Positions 45,256 through 56,000 of a stretch of DNA of 64,000 nt are shown piece by piece. This DNA comes from Darksidea phi (taxonomy: Eukaryota > Ascomycota > Dothideomycetes > Pleosporales > Lentitheciaceae): assembly GCA_030770425.1 (NCBI GenBank), contig JASJFT010000038.1, positions 186,001 to 250,000 of the forward strand, given 5' to 3'. Under the pieces are notes generated by a model, which was given only the letters and a program-made list of their open reading frames with translations, did no database searches and was not told the DNA's origin. The translations under genes and the position numbers were made by a program. Numbering within the stretch: the first letter of the stretch is position 1; each line of letters begins with the position of its first letter.

Positions 45256-46680
45256 ATGGCACCCGCAGTGGTGCATTTGCATAAGCTGGTGGCCAAGAAC
45301 GCGAAAGTGTTCAAGTGAGTATAACGATATAACCGTTGTACGATTGGCGCTGACATCATTAGGGCTGCCTGGCGACACATCGCGAAACATGTTCAGAATC
45401 AACTACCAGCGTCTATTCGCCCTACGCAGGCCGAACTACAACCTATCTTTGCACGAAATTCTCCCAAGCATCCTCTCCATCGCGTTGCTTTCTTGCGGCA
45501 GAGCAAGGGCCGGTGGTACAGCACGCATAGCTCCATCAGTGCTACCGTTCGACGCTTTACGACCGCCGCGTCGCGAAAATCTGGCGTCAAGTTCGATCGC
45601 TCGTCGTTCCCGAAATCAAATATCGGCGATGCGGTTACCCGCCACACTGGCCGGGCTCCGTTCGCCTCCACTCTCCGCCCGAACTTGACCGGGGGTACAC
45701 TTGGACGGACGGCGGGAGGTTATGCTTTGGGTTCGGGGCGTGTGGGCTCTGCGAGATATTTCTCGCATGTTCCGACATCTCCGGCTCAAGTTATCAGTAA
45801 CGTCTCTCAGGCTGTTCGAGCTTTCTTGGTCGGCGGGCAGAAGGCGCAGTTCAATGGGGTAGACCCGCGGACTGGCGAGAAGCGCTTCAAGTGTGTGTCC
45901 GCTCTCCAGGACCAAGTCAACCGCACGCTCAATAAAGCGCCCAAGGCTACTCCTGGCTCGTACATCGGCTTTAACATCAACCCGACCGTCACCGCTCTTA
46001 CCCCGTTAGCTGCCGTTAAGGGTTTCGCGTCTTTCGCGCAAGAGACGCAGACGCTCAACCAGGAGGGTCTTTTAGACATTCTGTCTGTCGACTTCTCCCG
46101 CGCCGTTAAGGAACTCGCGGCCGTCCTCAAAGACTTGCAACGACTGTCCGCACTCGGCGATCTGCCTATATCCTACGAGTCCTCCACACTCAAGGTGCAC
46201 TTCCCCGGTTGCGACGCGGAAACAGTCGAGAGAATATGCGATGAGTTCAGCATACAGCGGGGCTCCATCTATCAGGATGAGGACTTCGACTCCTTCGTCG
46301 GCACGGAGATCGCGCTTCTCTTTCCCTTCGCACCCAGTCGTTCACCCTCCGAGTGCTCCTTCTACGAGAAAGACGTCTCTGGGCGCCAGCATCCGATTGA
46401 ATGGCGGCATATGATGACGCCCTCTGTCATCAGCTCAGATACCGACGCCTACTCCACGCATTCGGTAAACGGCATGGACTTCGAGGACTCGGCTGAAGAA
46501 GGCAATCCATGGCTTTCCTCAAGCAGTCCGTCCGGCTACGAGAGTCTACACGCTAGTGAGGCCGAAGAAGAGTTGGATATGCATACGCCGTTGGAGTACC
46601 AGGGTTTCGAGGGTATCTATCGGTTCATGGAGCAGTGTGAGGCGAGCGCCCGCCCGCTCCCTCGTGGACATGACGCTTGA
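45256..46680 (+). CDS. Uncharacterised protein, probably mitochondrial
   Basis: Not recognised as a named family. Exons are 45256-45314 and 45363-46680 (48-nt intron that restores FK/AAWRHIAKHV); the product is 458 residues. The first 150 residues are rich in Arg, Ser and Ala with few acids and contain RWYSTHSS, RRFTTAASRK and ARYFSH, as in mitochondrial matrix-targeting regions. The core (about 190-310) reads PGSYIGFNINPTVTALTPL, ETQTLNQEGLLDILSVDFSR and LKVHFPGCDAETVERICDEF. This hints at a folded alpha/beta domain with a HFPGCDAE loop. The C-terminus is acidic and Ser-rich. There is no membrane segment. Mitochondrial localisation is inferred from composition only. Confidence 0.8.
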
Positions 46681-47213
46681 GGGGTTCGGATTGTTAATTT
46701 TTCGGATACCTATTGGCTCTAAGTTGGATGGGCTGGTGTTCTATAGCATATATTGCGGGTATCTATGACTTTGGGTCGCTCACTCATACCTCTCCTATGT
46801 ATAAATACAAGATGTTTCGAAAATTCTTCGTCCGTGCAAACGCAGCAGTGCCAATAGTGCTACGGGGGGAGTAACGGGTGGGGGGAATGGGGGAATGGTG
46901 GGGACTGGAGGGAAGGCGGGTAGGGCGGTTGGGGTGGTTTTGGGGTTGGTGGTTGTTTGTTAGGCGGAGGAGTTTGATTCTGTTTTGAGGACGGTTGGGA
47001 GGGGCATGTAGGGGTAGGGACCCGATGATAACGATGATAGTGGTAATGTCTCTAGCTAAGGGGGCAATAGTAATGTTGGCGTGATGGTATCTTGGTAAGC
47101 GGGATATGAGCATTGTCCCCATAGACACAATAACTTTTTTTGAACTGGGGTCGGATGATCATCTTGATGGCTTGTTCTTGTCTAGTTGTTCCTAACAGTT
47201 TTTTGGGGCAGCG
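46681..47213. other. Convergent 3' region with G-rich tract
   Basis: About 530 bp between two gene ends. It contains a dense G-run tract at 46864-46960, described separately. Confidence 0.55.
46864..46960 (+). other. G-run tract, possible G-quadruplex
   Basis: At least ten runs of three or more G within about 100 nt on the + strand (for example GGGGGG twice, GGGGG and several GGGG), separated by short spacers. It lies just after the 45256-46680 gene, so it could be in its 3' untranslated RNA. Confidence 0.5.
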
Positions 47214-49120
47214 CTATCCCACCATTAGGGCCTTTCTTACTGCGGCCGCAACGCCCTTGAGATTCTCGAAAATGTGCCACTGCTCGATATCTTGCACTAC
47301 TTCTACATATGCGTTCCCCTTCATCGCCTCGGTCAGCTCCTCATGCTGCTGCTTGTCCTTAGGTCTGGTGATGATGTGCACATCTGCTTCGATGCTGCTG
47401 ATGTCGAGTTTGTGCGTTGCATCGGCCAGTGCGGTGCATGCTTTAGCATAGCCTTCTGGATCCTGGCCAAGCAGCGACATACGCACCGCTACGAGTCCTA
47501 GCGGGTTCTTCTGTCCGGTAGTGGGATGGATCTCTGTCTTGCTGATGATGTCGACGATGGCCGGCATGCCTTGTGTGCGTGCTATTTCTGCGCGCTCATA
47601 CAGTTCTGCCGTAGAGGTTTCCGGAAGAGGTGCGGGCGGTAGACCGAGTAGTATCAGCTGTGACACTTTTTCCGGATGGGACAGCGCGAATTGGAGGGCG
47701 ATGAGGCAGCCTATCGAGGTGGCGATGAGTGTTGCACCTGATGGAATCTCTGCATAGGAGAAGAGTGCGGCAAGGTCCGATGCGAATGAAGATATGCTGA
47801 GCGTGCTGAGGGGATGTGTTGGAGAGAGACCGTGGCCTTCTAAATCGAAAAGATGGCATGAGTGGGAGATGCTGAGACCCAACTCATATATCAGGGGTGT
47901 GAAATATTCGTTCGTGCCGCCTAGGCCATGGACGAAAACTATTGACGGAGCGTTCTGCGGACCGAGGGTTTTGTAGTATAGTTTCTTGTTGTTGAGTAGC
48001 GTCAAAACGGACGCAGTTGGCGTTTTGGAATTGTTGGTTGTATTAAAGTGTGTTGTTGACTGCACCTGCTGGATTGTGCGGTTCGGACTGCTATATGAGG
48101 CGATGCGGTTGGTGAGAGTCCCAAGACCGGTTACAGATACAGATATGGTATCCCCTGGGGAGAGGTAGATGGGTGGTTTTCGACCGATGCCAACGCCTGC
48201 GGGCTGTGTTATCATTCCTATTAGCTTCCGTACGGCATCGAGTGTAAAGGTGCGTAACTAACAGTTCCTGTGGCAAGCACGTCACCTGGCATCAACGTCT
48301 GACCTTCAGACATTGTCTTAATCAAATACGGGATGGAAAAGATCAAGTCCTTTGTTGTAGCATTTTGACGTAGTTCGCCGTTGACGTGCGTCTGGACGCG
48401 CAACACCTCGTCGAGCTTCTCCTTTGGAACGGCGATCGGGCCCTACACATGAACCTGTCAGCATGTCTTCGTTTTCGAGAGGAGCCAAGGCGTGTATTGT
48501 ACCATAGGGCAGAAAGTATCCGGACTCTTTCCAATATAAAACTGTTTGTGGTCTCTCTGCCTCTCTCGTGCCGTCATATCATTCACAATGGTGAAGCCCC
48601 AGACGTGATCCATCGCGGCTTCCTCCTTCACCCTGAACCCAGCCTTGCCGATGATAACACCGATCTCACCCTCATAGTCAGCTGTCTGCGTGAACTCCGG
48701 ATGCGGATAGATGTCCTCGCCGTCAGCAAGGATCGACGTGAACCGTTTGGTGAAGATGACAGGATGCGATGGCTGATCAACTTTATCGCTGCTATCGAAG
48801 CCGGAAGTGTTGAACTCGCGAGCATGCTCGGCGTAGTTTTTTCCGACGCAGAGAACGTCGCGGCTTGTGAGGGGTGGAAGGATCTCGGTTAGAGACGCTT
48901 GGAAAGGTTCTCCGTTACTTCGTATGTTGGAGCAACCGGCTTCGATGACTTGATAGAGAGAATCAATGGGAGTACCGGAGACCAAGCTTAGTGGTTGAAT
49001 CGTTTTGTTGGCGAGGTCGTAGTGGCCGATGCGGGGTTTGCTCGTGCGGGAATCTTCGTAAGAGACATAGTTTGTGAGGCTAGCATAACTGTCGGCGGCT
49101 TCCCCTTGTACGGAATCCAT
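47214..49120 (-). CDS. Fusion of fumarylacetoacetate-hydrolase domain and alpha/beta hydrolase
   Basis: Predicted bifunctional enzyme, 595 residues. Exons are 49120-48503, 48442-48263 and 48203-47214 (introns of 60 and 59 nt). The N-terminal FAH-family part (residues about 75-300) has VLCVGKNYAEHARE, TADYEGEIGVIIGK (metal ligands Asp/Glu), VWGFTIVNDMTARERQ, IGKSPDTFCPMGP, LMPGDVLATGTPAGVG and YLSPGDTISVSVTGLGTLTN. The alpha/beta hydrolase follows from about 327: IVFVHGLGGTNEYF, DLEGHGLS, nucleophile Ser429 in LIATSIGCL, probable Asp549 and His576 (QWHIFENL). The last exon alone encodes the FAH end and the whole hydrolase in one frame, so the fusion does not depend on splicing. The elbow reads A-T-S-I-G, not G-x-S-x-G. 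Breakdown of a ring-fission or lactone intermediate is inference. Confidence 0.9.
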
Positions 49121-50067
49121 TTTCGAAGTTGATACAGATGTTCTGAAGCCGGTTATCGAATGTATTGCATTGGATTAGTGAAATTGAAGAGGAATCGTGC
49201 TTTGACAAGGGCTTAGCGTTATGAGAACAAGGCGAAACTCTATCGGCTCTTGTACCATTCAAGCGTTTCCTTTCTTGCGTCTTGTTGGACAGCACAGCCG
49301 CCCCGCAATTCCACGGTAATGGGATATATCCTGTGGGAGTGTCGTCGAATGCGATTGCGGAGTCAGCTTTTACGCTTGCCGCTTTAGGTAACCTCTTAAT
49401 TAACTACCTGCCGAATTTCAACGTATGGGTATCTACCATTGCTGGCATCCTTTCGAATAAACATTGAACCTGCATTAGAGCCCTTGTGACGCCAATCCGG
49501 CGATCGCCGTTAGGATGGCAATTTTCTGATTGTATCTAGGAATTTCGAAACGCAAAGTTCATGGTTAGAGTTAGTCGGTCGGGAATAGTGTTCAGTATTA
49601 CCGAAAGTACGCACGACATCGAGACCGTCTCGATTCAATCCCTCGATTCCGCCCCCGCAGAATCTAGGCGCCTGATTTCATCCGAACGTGGGGTATCTTC
49701 ACATGTTGCGCAGACGCCTCTGAGGCTAGGCGCAAATTATGGCATGGATTGCAGTTGGCTTCGTCAGCAAGAACTTCCATGTGATTATTAACAGCGAGCC
49801 ACTATGATGCCGGCAAGCCGATGATAGCGGAAGGCACACCAATCGAAAGGGAAGACTAGCCGTATGTGGCGAGCCATCACGTAAATAGTTATTTCCGAAG
49901 TGGAGAACATGTTGAGCTTTTCCGCCGGATCCTATGTGCGCCTTCCGAATGACTCTTCACTCACAGTTGACTTCTTGTTATATATACTGGAGTGCATGTG
50001 CAAAATAAAGTTACCACCAGGAATTTAAATTTATACCGCCGGTGTTAACTCGACATATCTCCGGCCA
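49121..50067. promoter_or_regulatory. Divergent promoter region, hydrolase fusion (-) / MFS transporter (+)
   Basis: About 950 bp. A TATA-like TATATATA lies at 49979-49986, about 82 bp before the transporter ATG. Frames at 49282-49467 and 49561-49791 are not supported as genes. Confidence 0.55.
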
Positions 50068-51869
50068 ATGACGAACATTCAACCACGCAATGTTGAGAAA
50101 GAGGACTTTGGGGAGAAGAGGATTGGGAGGTCGTCCGGTGGTATCGCACGATCAGAAAAGATTAGCGACAGCCTTGAGGACGTTGATGAGACAGCGTTGA
50201 GTTACGGCGAGGCGAATAGACCCGTGGCGAATAAGGGCGACGAAGAAAATGCACAGGAGCTGGAGCTGCATGAAAAGAGAGAGGATGTTCCGCCTAATGG
50301 AGGGTACGGCTGGGTATGTGTTGCTTGCATTGCGACAATCAATGCGTAAGTTGGTCCCGACTTGTAGTACATCGGCGCTCCACCTCCAATGGAACGGCTT
50401 CTAAGAAGTCTTACTCCTGGAATACTTCTGAAAAGGAGCCTACTGGAGAGATCCATATTCTTGTTGTTCCGTTGGAAGTGGAGCATAATTTGCTGTCTGC
50501 TCTAGCATTCACATTTGGGACACCGCTAATCATGCGCAGACACACTTGGGGTCTTAACTCTTCATACGCCGTCTTCCTTGCGTATTACCTTGCGAACAAT
50601 GTCTTCCCAGGCGCAACACCGCTTCATTATGCCTTCATCGGAGGTCTCTCAATCAGCCAGGCCCTACTCGTCTCGCCCGTCGCCACAGCCATTACCCGTG
50701 TTTTCGGAACTCGCACCACTCTTCTCGTCGGTGTCTTCTTCGAAACGATATCTTTCATCGGCGCATCCTTCTCCACCGAAATCTGGCACCTGTTCCTCAG
50801 CCAGGGCCTCTGCTTCGGCTGGGGAATGGGGCTCCTATTCGCAGGAAGTGTCACTATAACGCCGCAATGGTTCAGCACTAGGAGAAGTTTGGCTAACGGG
50901 ATCGCGGCGGCTGGGTCTGGAGTGGGAGGACTAATATACTCACTGGCGACTCAAGCACTGATCAAGAGCTTGGGCCTGTCGATGGCATTTAGAATACTAG
51001 GACTCATCGCTTGCGTAGTCAATACTGCATGTTCGCTTCTGGTTAAGGATCGCAACAAACAGATTGGCAGCTCGCAGTTGTCATTCGACTATCGACTGTT
51101 CAAGAAGCTGGAGTTTATCGGCTTGCTGGCCTTTGGGTTCCTTTCGATGCTCGCATATGTCGTCCTACTCTTCTCTTTGCCGAACTACGCCCGGACGGTG
51201 GGCATGACGGCATCACAGGGCTCGATCATAGGAGCTGTATTCAACCTGGGCCAAGCGCTTGGTCGACCGCCAATTGGCTACTTCAGCGACACCTTCGGGA
51301 GGATCAACATGGCCGCCACAATGACAGCGTTGTGCGGCATCCTCGTCCTTCTAGTCTGGATCTTCGCCAAGAGCTTTGGACTCCTGATATTCTTTGCTAT
51401 TTGTGGTGGATGCGTTGCAGGCACGTTTTGGGCCATCGTTGGACCCGTCACCACTGAGGTTTTGGGCATCGTGGACCTGCCATCGGCCTTATCTATCACT
51501 TGGCTGATTCTTGCACTGCCCACAACGTGTAAGTCCCCGTCTCCATTCTGCCAGGGCGGTTGCTGACGTATGCACATAGTCTCCGAAGCAATTGGCCTTG
51601 AGATCGTAAGATTCAATGGCGGGAACTACATCGGAGCGATTATATTTATAGGATTTATGTATCTTGGAGCTGCGGCGTTGCTGTGGCTTGTCCGGGCGTG
51701 GAAGATTGGCGAGCTGGAATATAAGGCGGCAACTTCCCGCGAGTATGAGGCGCACTTGGATCCGGTGACCGAGGGCATTGTTGGGGGGCAAGCTCGAGAT
51801 GCGCTGACGTCTGCAAAGGCGGCGAGAACGGCATTTGTAAAGAGGTTGTTCATGTGGCAGAAGGTGTAA
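50068..51869 (+). CDS. Monocarboxylate-type MFS transporter
   Basis: Predicted plasma-membrane permease of the MCT-like major facilitator group (proton-coupled organic acid transport). Exons are 50068-50345, 50540-51528 and 51580-51869 (introns of 194 and 51 nt); the product is 518 residues. Residues 1-75 are hydrophilic and charged. The MCT signature PPNGGYGWVCVACIATINA leads into HTWGLNSSYAVFLAYYL. Twelve hydrophobic segments follow; clear ones are YAFIGGLSISQALLVSPVAT, LFLSQGLCFGWGMGLLFAGS, NGIAAAGSGVGGLIYSLAT and the loop motif LGRPPIGYFSDTFGR. The C-terminal tail is about 60 residues. Phase-correct junctions (INAHTWG and PTTFSEAIG) support the introns. The neighbouring divergent hydrolase suggests a shared substrate pathway. 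Confidence 0.93.
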
Positions 51870-53053
51870 TGCATACGAAGGAAGATACTTACGGTCGCCG
51901 TACCGTCTTTGTATATATGAGCGTGCATGCAATACAACATCTGTCAATACTCTCTAATTACCACACGTTTCTGTTTCCGAGTTCTTTGGGAAAAGCAAAA
52001 CAGCAAATGGGACCCCGGATTTCATTTCCACTGCATCCGCAGACCCTGAACGCGACCTTGTGGAGGGCTGCTAGCTCCCGCCCACTCGCAGCTGGCTGGC
52101 CAACATGCCTATGCCATCCCGCTGCCAGCGCGTTGCGGAAGCGTCGCAGGGAGTGTTCGTATATGATGTTTTGGAGTTTCACGCGTCGAAGCTTTTAAAT
52201 CTCAACGAACCATACCCGGGCAGTTTCGAGTCTCGACGACGCCCGCCAACCACCCGTTCTCCATTGGCGCTGACAACTGACACATTGACGTGGCAACATT
52301 ATTGAGGGACTCTTATTCGGCGTTGTCTGGACTCCTGAAGAGGCGAAGATGGGATGCATTGACGGTGACCTGCTGGTAATAGATTGCAAATGAGTGCACT
52401 TCGACGCGTTGGGAACGATTGCGTCAGGGGCCTTCCGCCGCGGTGCATGTGAAGTCTGCTGCAGGCCGCCAACACATGTGAAGGACGATAGCCTCGCGCC
52501 ATCGGCTTGGAGAGTGAGCTGAGGAATGCACCCTGCGACGTGTCCCGCCATCGGTGCAACGGCCCATGTGGCTCATCGATAATGTTCGGACCCCTGTAGG
52601 CTTCAAAGCGCGAGCTCCACACGCGCCCCCTGCCCTTGGACACGACACGTTCCCGGTAATCGGCCAATCGGCGAAGGCTGCTGACTTAGCATCTCCTTTC
52701 CAACTCAATTTCTTGACCTTCGTCGGCGGCACACCTCCTCACAGCCGTCTCTCGTCCTCTTTGCTGTTGCTGCTACGGGATGGTTGCTCTTCCTGTCTCC
52801 AAGCCAGTGCCCGTCAACCTCATGTCGCTCTTTTAGCCATACTGCGCTCCTTTCTTTTGTAGACTTAATTTACCATCAACGTCACACGTTGGCCTCCCGC
52901 CTCAAGACCCTCTAGCATCGCCCGCACGCGTTACCTGCCTGCCAAACCAAGGACCGACCTAGGGCCCGCCTGATCGAGCATTCGAAATTTGCTCGGCGCG
53001 TCCTGGCTGTCGAAGTTGCGGATATCTCCTCTTCGGAGCCGATCGAACGTTGA
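51870..53053. other. Gene-free stretch before the 2540-residue gene
   Basis: The last 400 bp are pyrimidine-rich and likely promoter and leader. Overlapping frames at 52195-52732 show no recognisable motif. No RNA gene is seen. Confidence 0.55.
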
Positions 53054-56000
53054 ATGCAAGCTCGACGCACCTCGGTCTCGCTTCCCCCGCCGTCGTCGCC
53101 TCCTTTTGCGCTGCCATCAGCCTTCGAAGCGAACAGTCCCTCCGACGCGTGTGGCCCGCCGTCTCCGGCGCAGACTTTGTGGACAGCCCCTTCGCCGACG
53201 CAGACCCTGGGTCATTCGAGTCCCGAGCTTCCTCCTTTGCCCGCTTTCTCAGCCCTGGGAAGCGTCCAGCGCACACCCTCGACCGTCGCCCGACAGGACA
53301 GAACCGACAGTTCCTACTACACGGCTAGTTGGGGTAGCCCCTACCGGAACCCCCCCCCTACGTACAACCCTCAACAGCTGCGGTCGACACATTTTGAAAG
53401 TGACGATTTTGAGGAGGACTCTTCGCATCTTCAATTCGGTCTCGAGCATCTGCTGCCACCTACGTTGGTAGAAGGCGACTCACCGAATCGGTTCAACCTC
53501 GAGCATCTCATTCCACGCTTGGAGCATAACCAGTCGCCTAGCCAATTCAATCTCGACCATCTGATTCCATCCCGTCTTCCGGCCAATCTTGAACCGAGCC
53601 TTGACACACCAACCCGACCTCACTTTCATTCCGGCGCCACTCCACGTGCAGCCGAATCCAGCGTCCCCGATCCCACCGAACAGTGGGTTCGTCAGTTCTT
53701 AGAAGGTCGCTGGAACCACGAGGCGAACGATTGGCTGAGCGATAGTACTACTGATAGTGATTCGGGGAGCAAGTCGAAAACTGACCAGCTCCGTGCTCCT
53801 GTCCCCGCAAGGAAACATAGAAGCAACAAGACCTTGAATCAGCTTGATTTTTGGTCCCATTTCAGCAAAGACCAAAAGCAAGAGCTCGGCAAGATGATGG
53901 CCTCACGGTATGCGAATCCTGACGCGGCTGCACCGCACTCACGTCAGGGTTCAGGAACCAGTCTCCGGTCTCCACATGACCGTAGTACACACGCGGACAG
54001 ACCTGCATCTTTAAGGGAAGCATCCGCCCCAGCATCTCCAAATCCATCTCTAGAGACTCCGAACAAGTCGTTACTAGCGCCACCCGCTCAGCCTGTAGCT
54101 ACTCCTCGTGTGCGTAAGAAGGTCATGGTGAAGGGCAAAGGATGCGTCATTTCCATAGCTCGCGACATTCCACGGGGCACCCCTGGATATCCACCGAGGC
54201 CTATGAGCCCGAGGGCAGTACAAGAAAAGATGGAGCGATTTGAGCGTGAAGGATACGACACTCGAGGATTTGGACAACAGGTGGATGCCGATGCGCCTTG
54301 GGGGCTATCTGTTTCTCAGAATCGTGCCATCTGGCCCAATGATGACTATATAAAGACCGAACGGGCCGTTGCACCTAAAGTGCGGGTTCCCAGGAAGGCC
54401 GACTGGGACGCATATGTCAATCACTTGGTAGAGGCGAAGCTGGCAGCACTTGGTGTCGGTACAGGCGGTGAGGATGACACTCCATCGCCAATGTCAAGAC
54501 AGGGATCTGTGCAACACCCTGGACTACCTTTTTCGCCACCACTGCCTACGCCCTCTGGAGGAAGCCACCGCGGGCGACAAGGAAGCATTGTTTCTGGCGC
54601 GTTCCCGCTCGGACCGTCTCCTGGACACATGTCACGGCAGTCGGTCGCATCGCCAGCAGCCTTTGCCAACCCGCGTGCGAGCATGCACATGCACAGACAT
54701 TCGACGTTCTCGCCTGCTAGCTTCATCCAACAAACAGTTTCACCAACGGGTGCTTGGTCGCCTGGCGGGTATTTTGGGGGGCAAGGTGTTCGTGGTGGAT
54801 CGCCGGCCCTGCCTCCCCTACCTTTGAGCAGGCCCGATCTTGCCGATGTTAACTCACCCGGTTCTCCATTTGGCATGAGACCAGGCCAACAATTACCTCC
54901 TGCGCCAACTCACAAGGATGACCTTATGGCTCAGATGCAACAGCAGCAGCAGCAACTCCAGGCTCAACTTATGCAGCAGCAACAGCAGCAACTCCTCGGA
55001 CTGCGGCCGTCATCTACGCTTGCAGAAGTTCCTGAAGACGAAGACGAGGAAGACGCCGTCCCCTCTATGAAAACCGCTACCCAAGCGAGACCAGAAATTG
55101 CTATACCTTCTCCTCGCCGCGGGCATCGTCACAACATCAGCGCAAACCTAGAGCGCGAAGCTCGTGATGCTGAATATCATCTGGAGGAGGCAATTGACAA
55201 ACAATTTAATGAAGGAGGAGATTTTAGCACGGAACCGGAGACTGATCAGCTTAAGCCGGCGAAACCCGTTACTGATGTCGCATGGAAAGATTCTCGTCCA
55301 GTTCTACACCAGCCACAGCCGCACAATAGAGCCCACTCTCTCGCCAAGCCTCAACAATCCATGTCGTTCGCATTTGGTACCCAATCGGAAAACCCCCGAG
55401 GGGACAGTGATGGAGCGAAAACGAACATCTCTGACATCACAAACCCAAGCCTGGAAGATGGAGAGATCCGCGAAGATGACACGCGAAATAGCTCCGCACA
55501 CCACTCCAAGGCGGCATCTCAGGTCAGCAACTCATGGAAGGATTCCAAGTTTGCATTCGGCAAGCCCAGTTCTGCGATGCACAGCAAGCACACGTCGCGA
55601 TCTTCAATCTCAAGGCTGAATGGCGAAGCTAAGGAGTTCAAATTCAACCCAACTGCCACGTTCAGCCCAGGGTCGTCTTTCTCAGGCTTCTCTTCATTTA
55701 CACCTGTGCTCAAGTCACCTGCCGATGGCGTGTCAGGAAGCAACAAGACGAGCGTCGACGGAATGTCTGCTTTCAATGTCTCAGCCCCTGCGCTCAAACC
55801 GGATGCCCCAGCATTCAGACCAGATGTTCCCGCCTTCAAACCTACTGCACCCCCTTTTGTCTTCAAACCTGCAGCTCAAGCTTCCGAGTTCAACCCGGCG
55901 GGTACAACTGGCTCTACTGTGCCTTCTGGCGGCTTCAGCTTCTTGTCCAAGGGCCCCTCCTTCAAACCCGATGTGCCTGCTTTCAAACCTGGTATCCCCG

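Noticed and set aside
50316..50539. Read-through start of the transporter inside its first intron
   Set aside because: The frame is open but hydrophilic and unlike the family. The GT..AG pair 50346-50539 joins GYGWVCVACIATINA to HTWGLNSSY, the expected MCT sequence.
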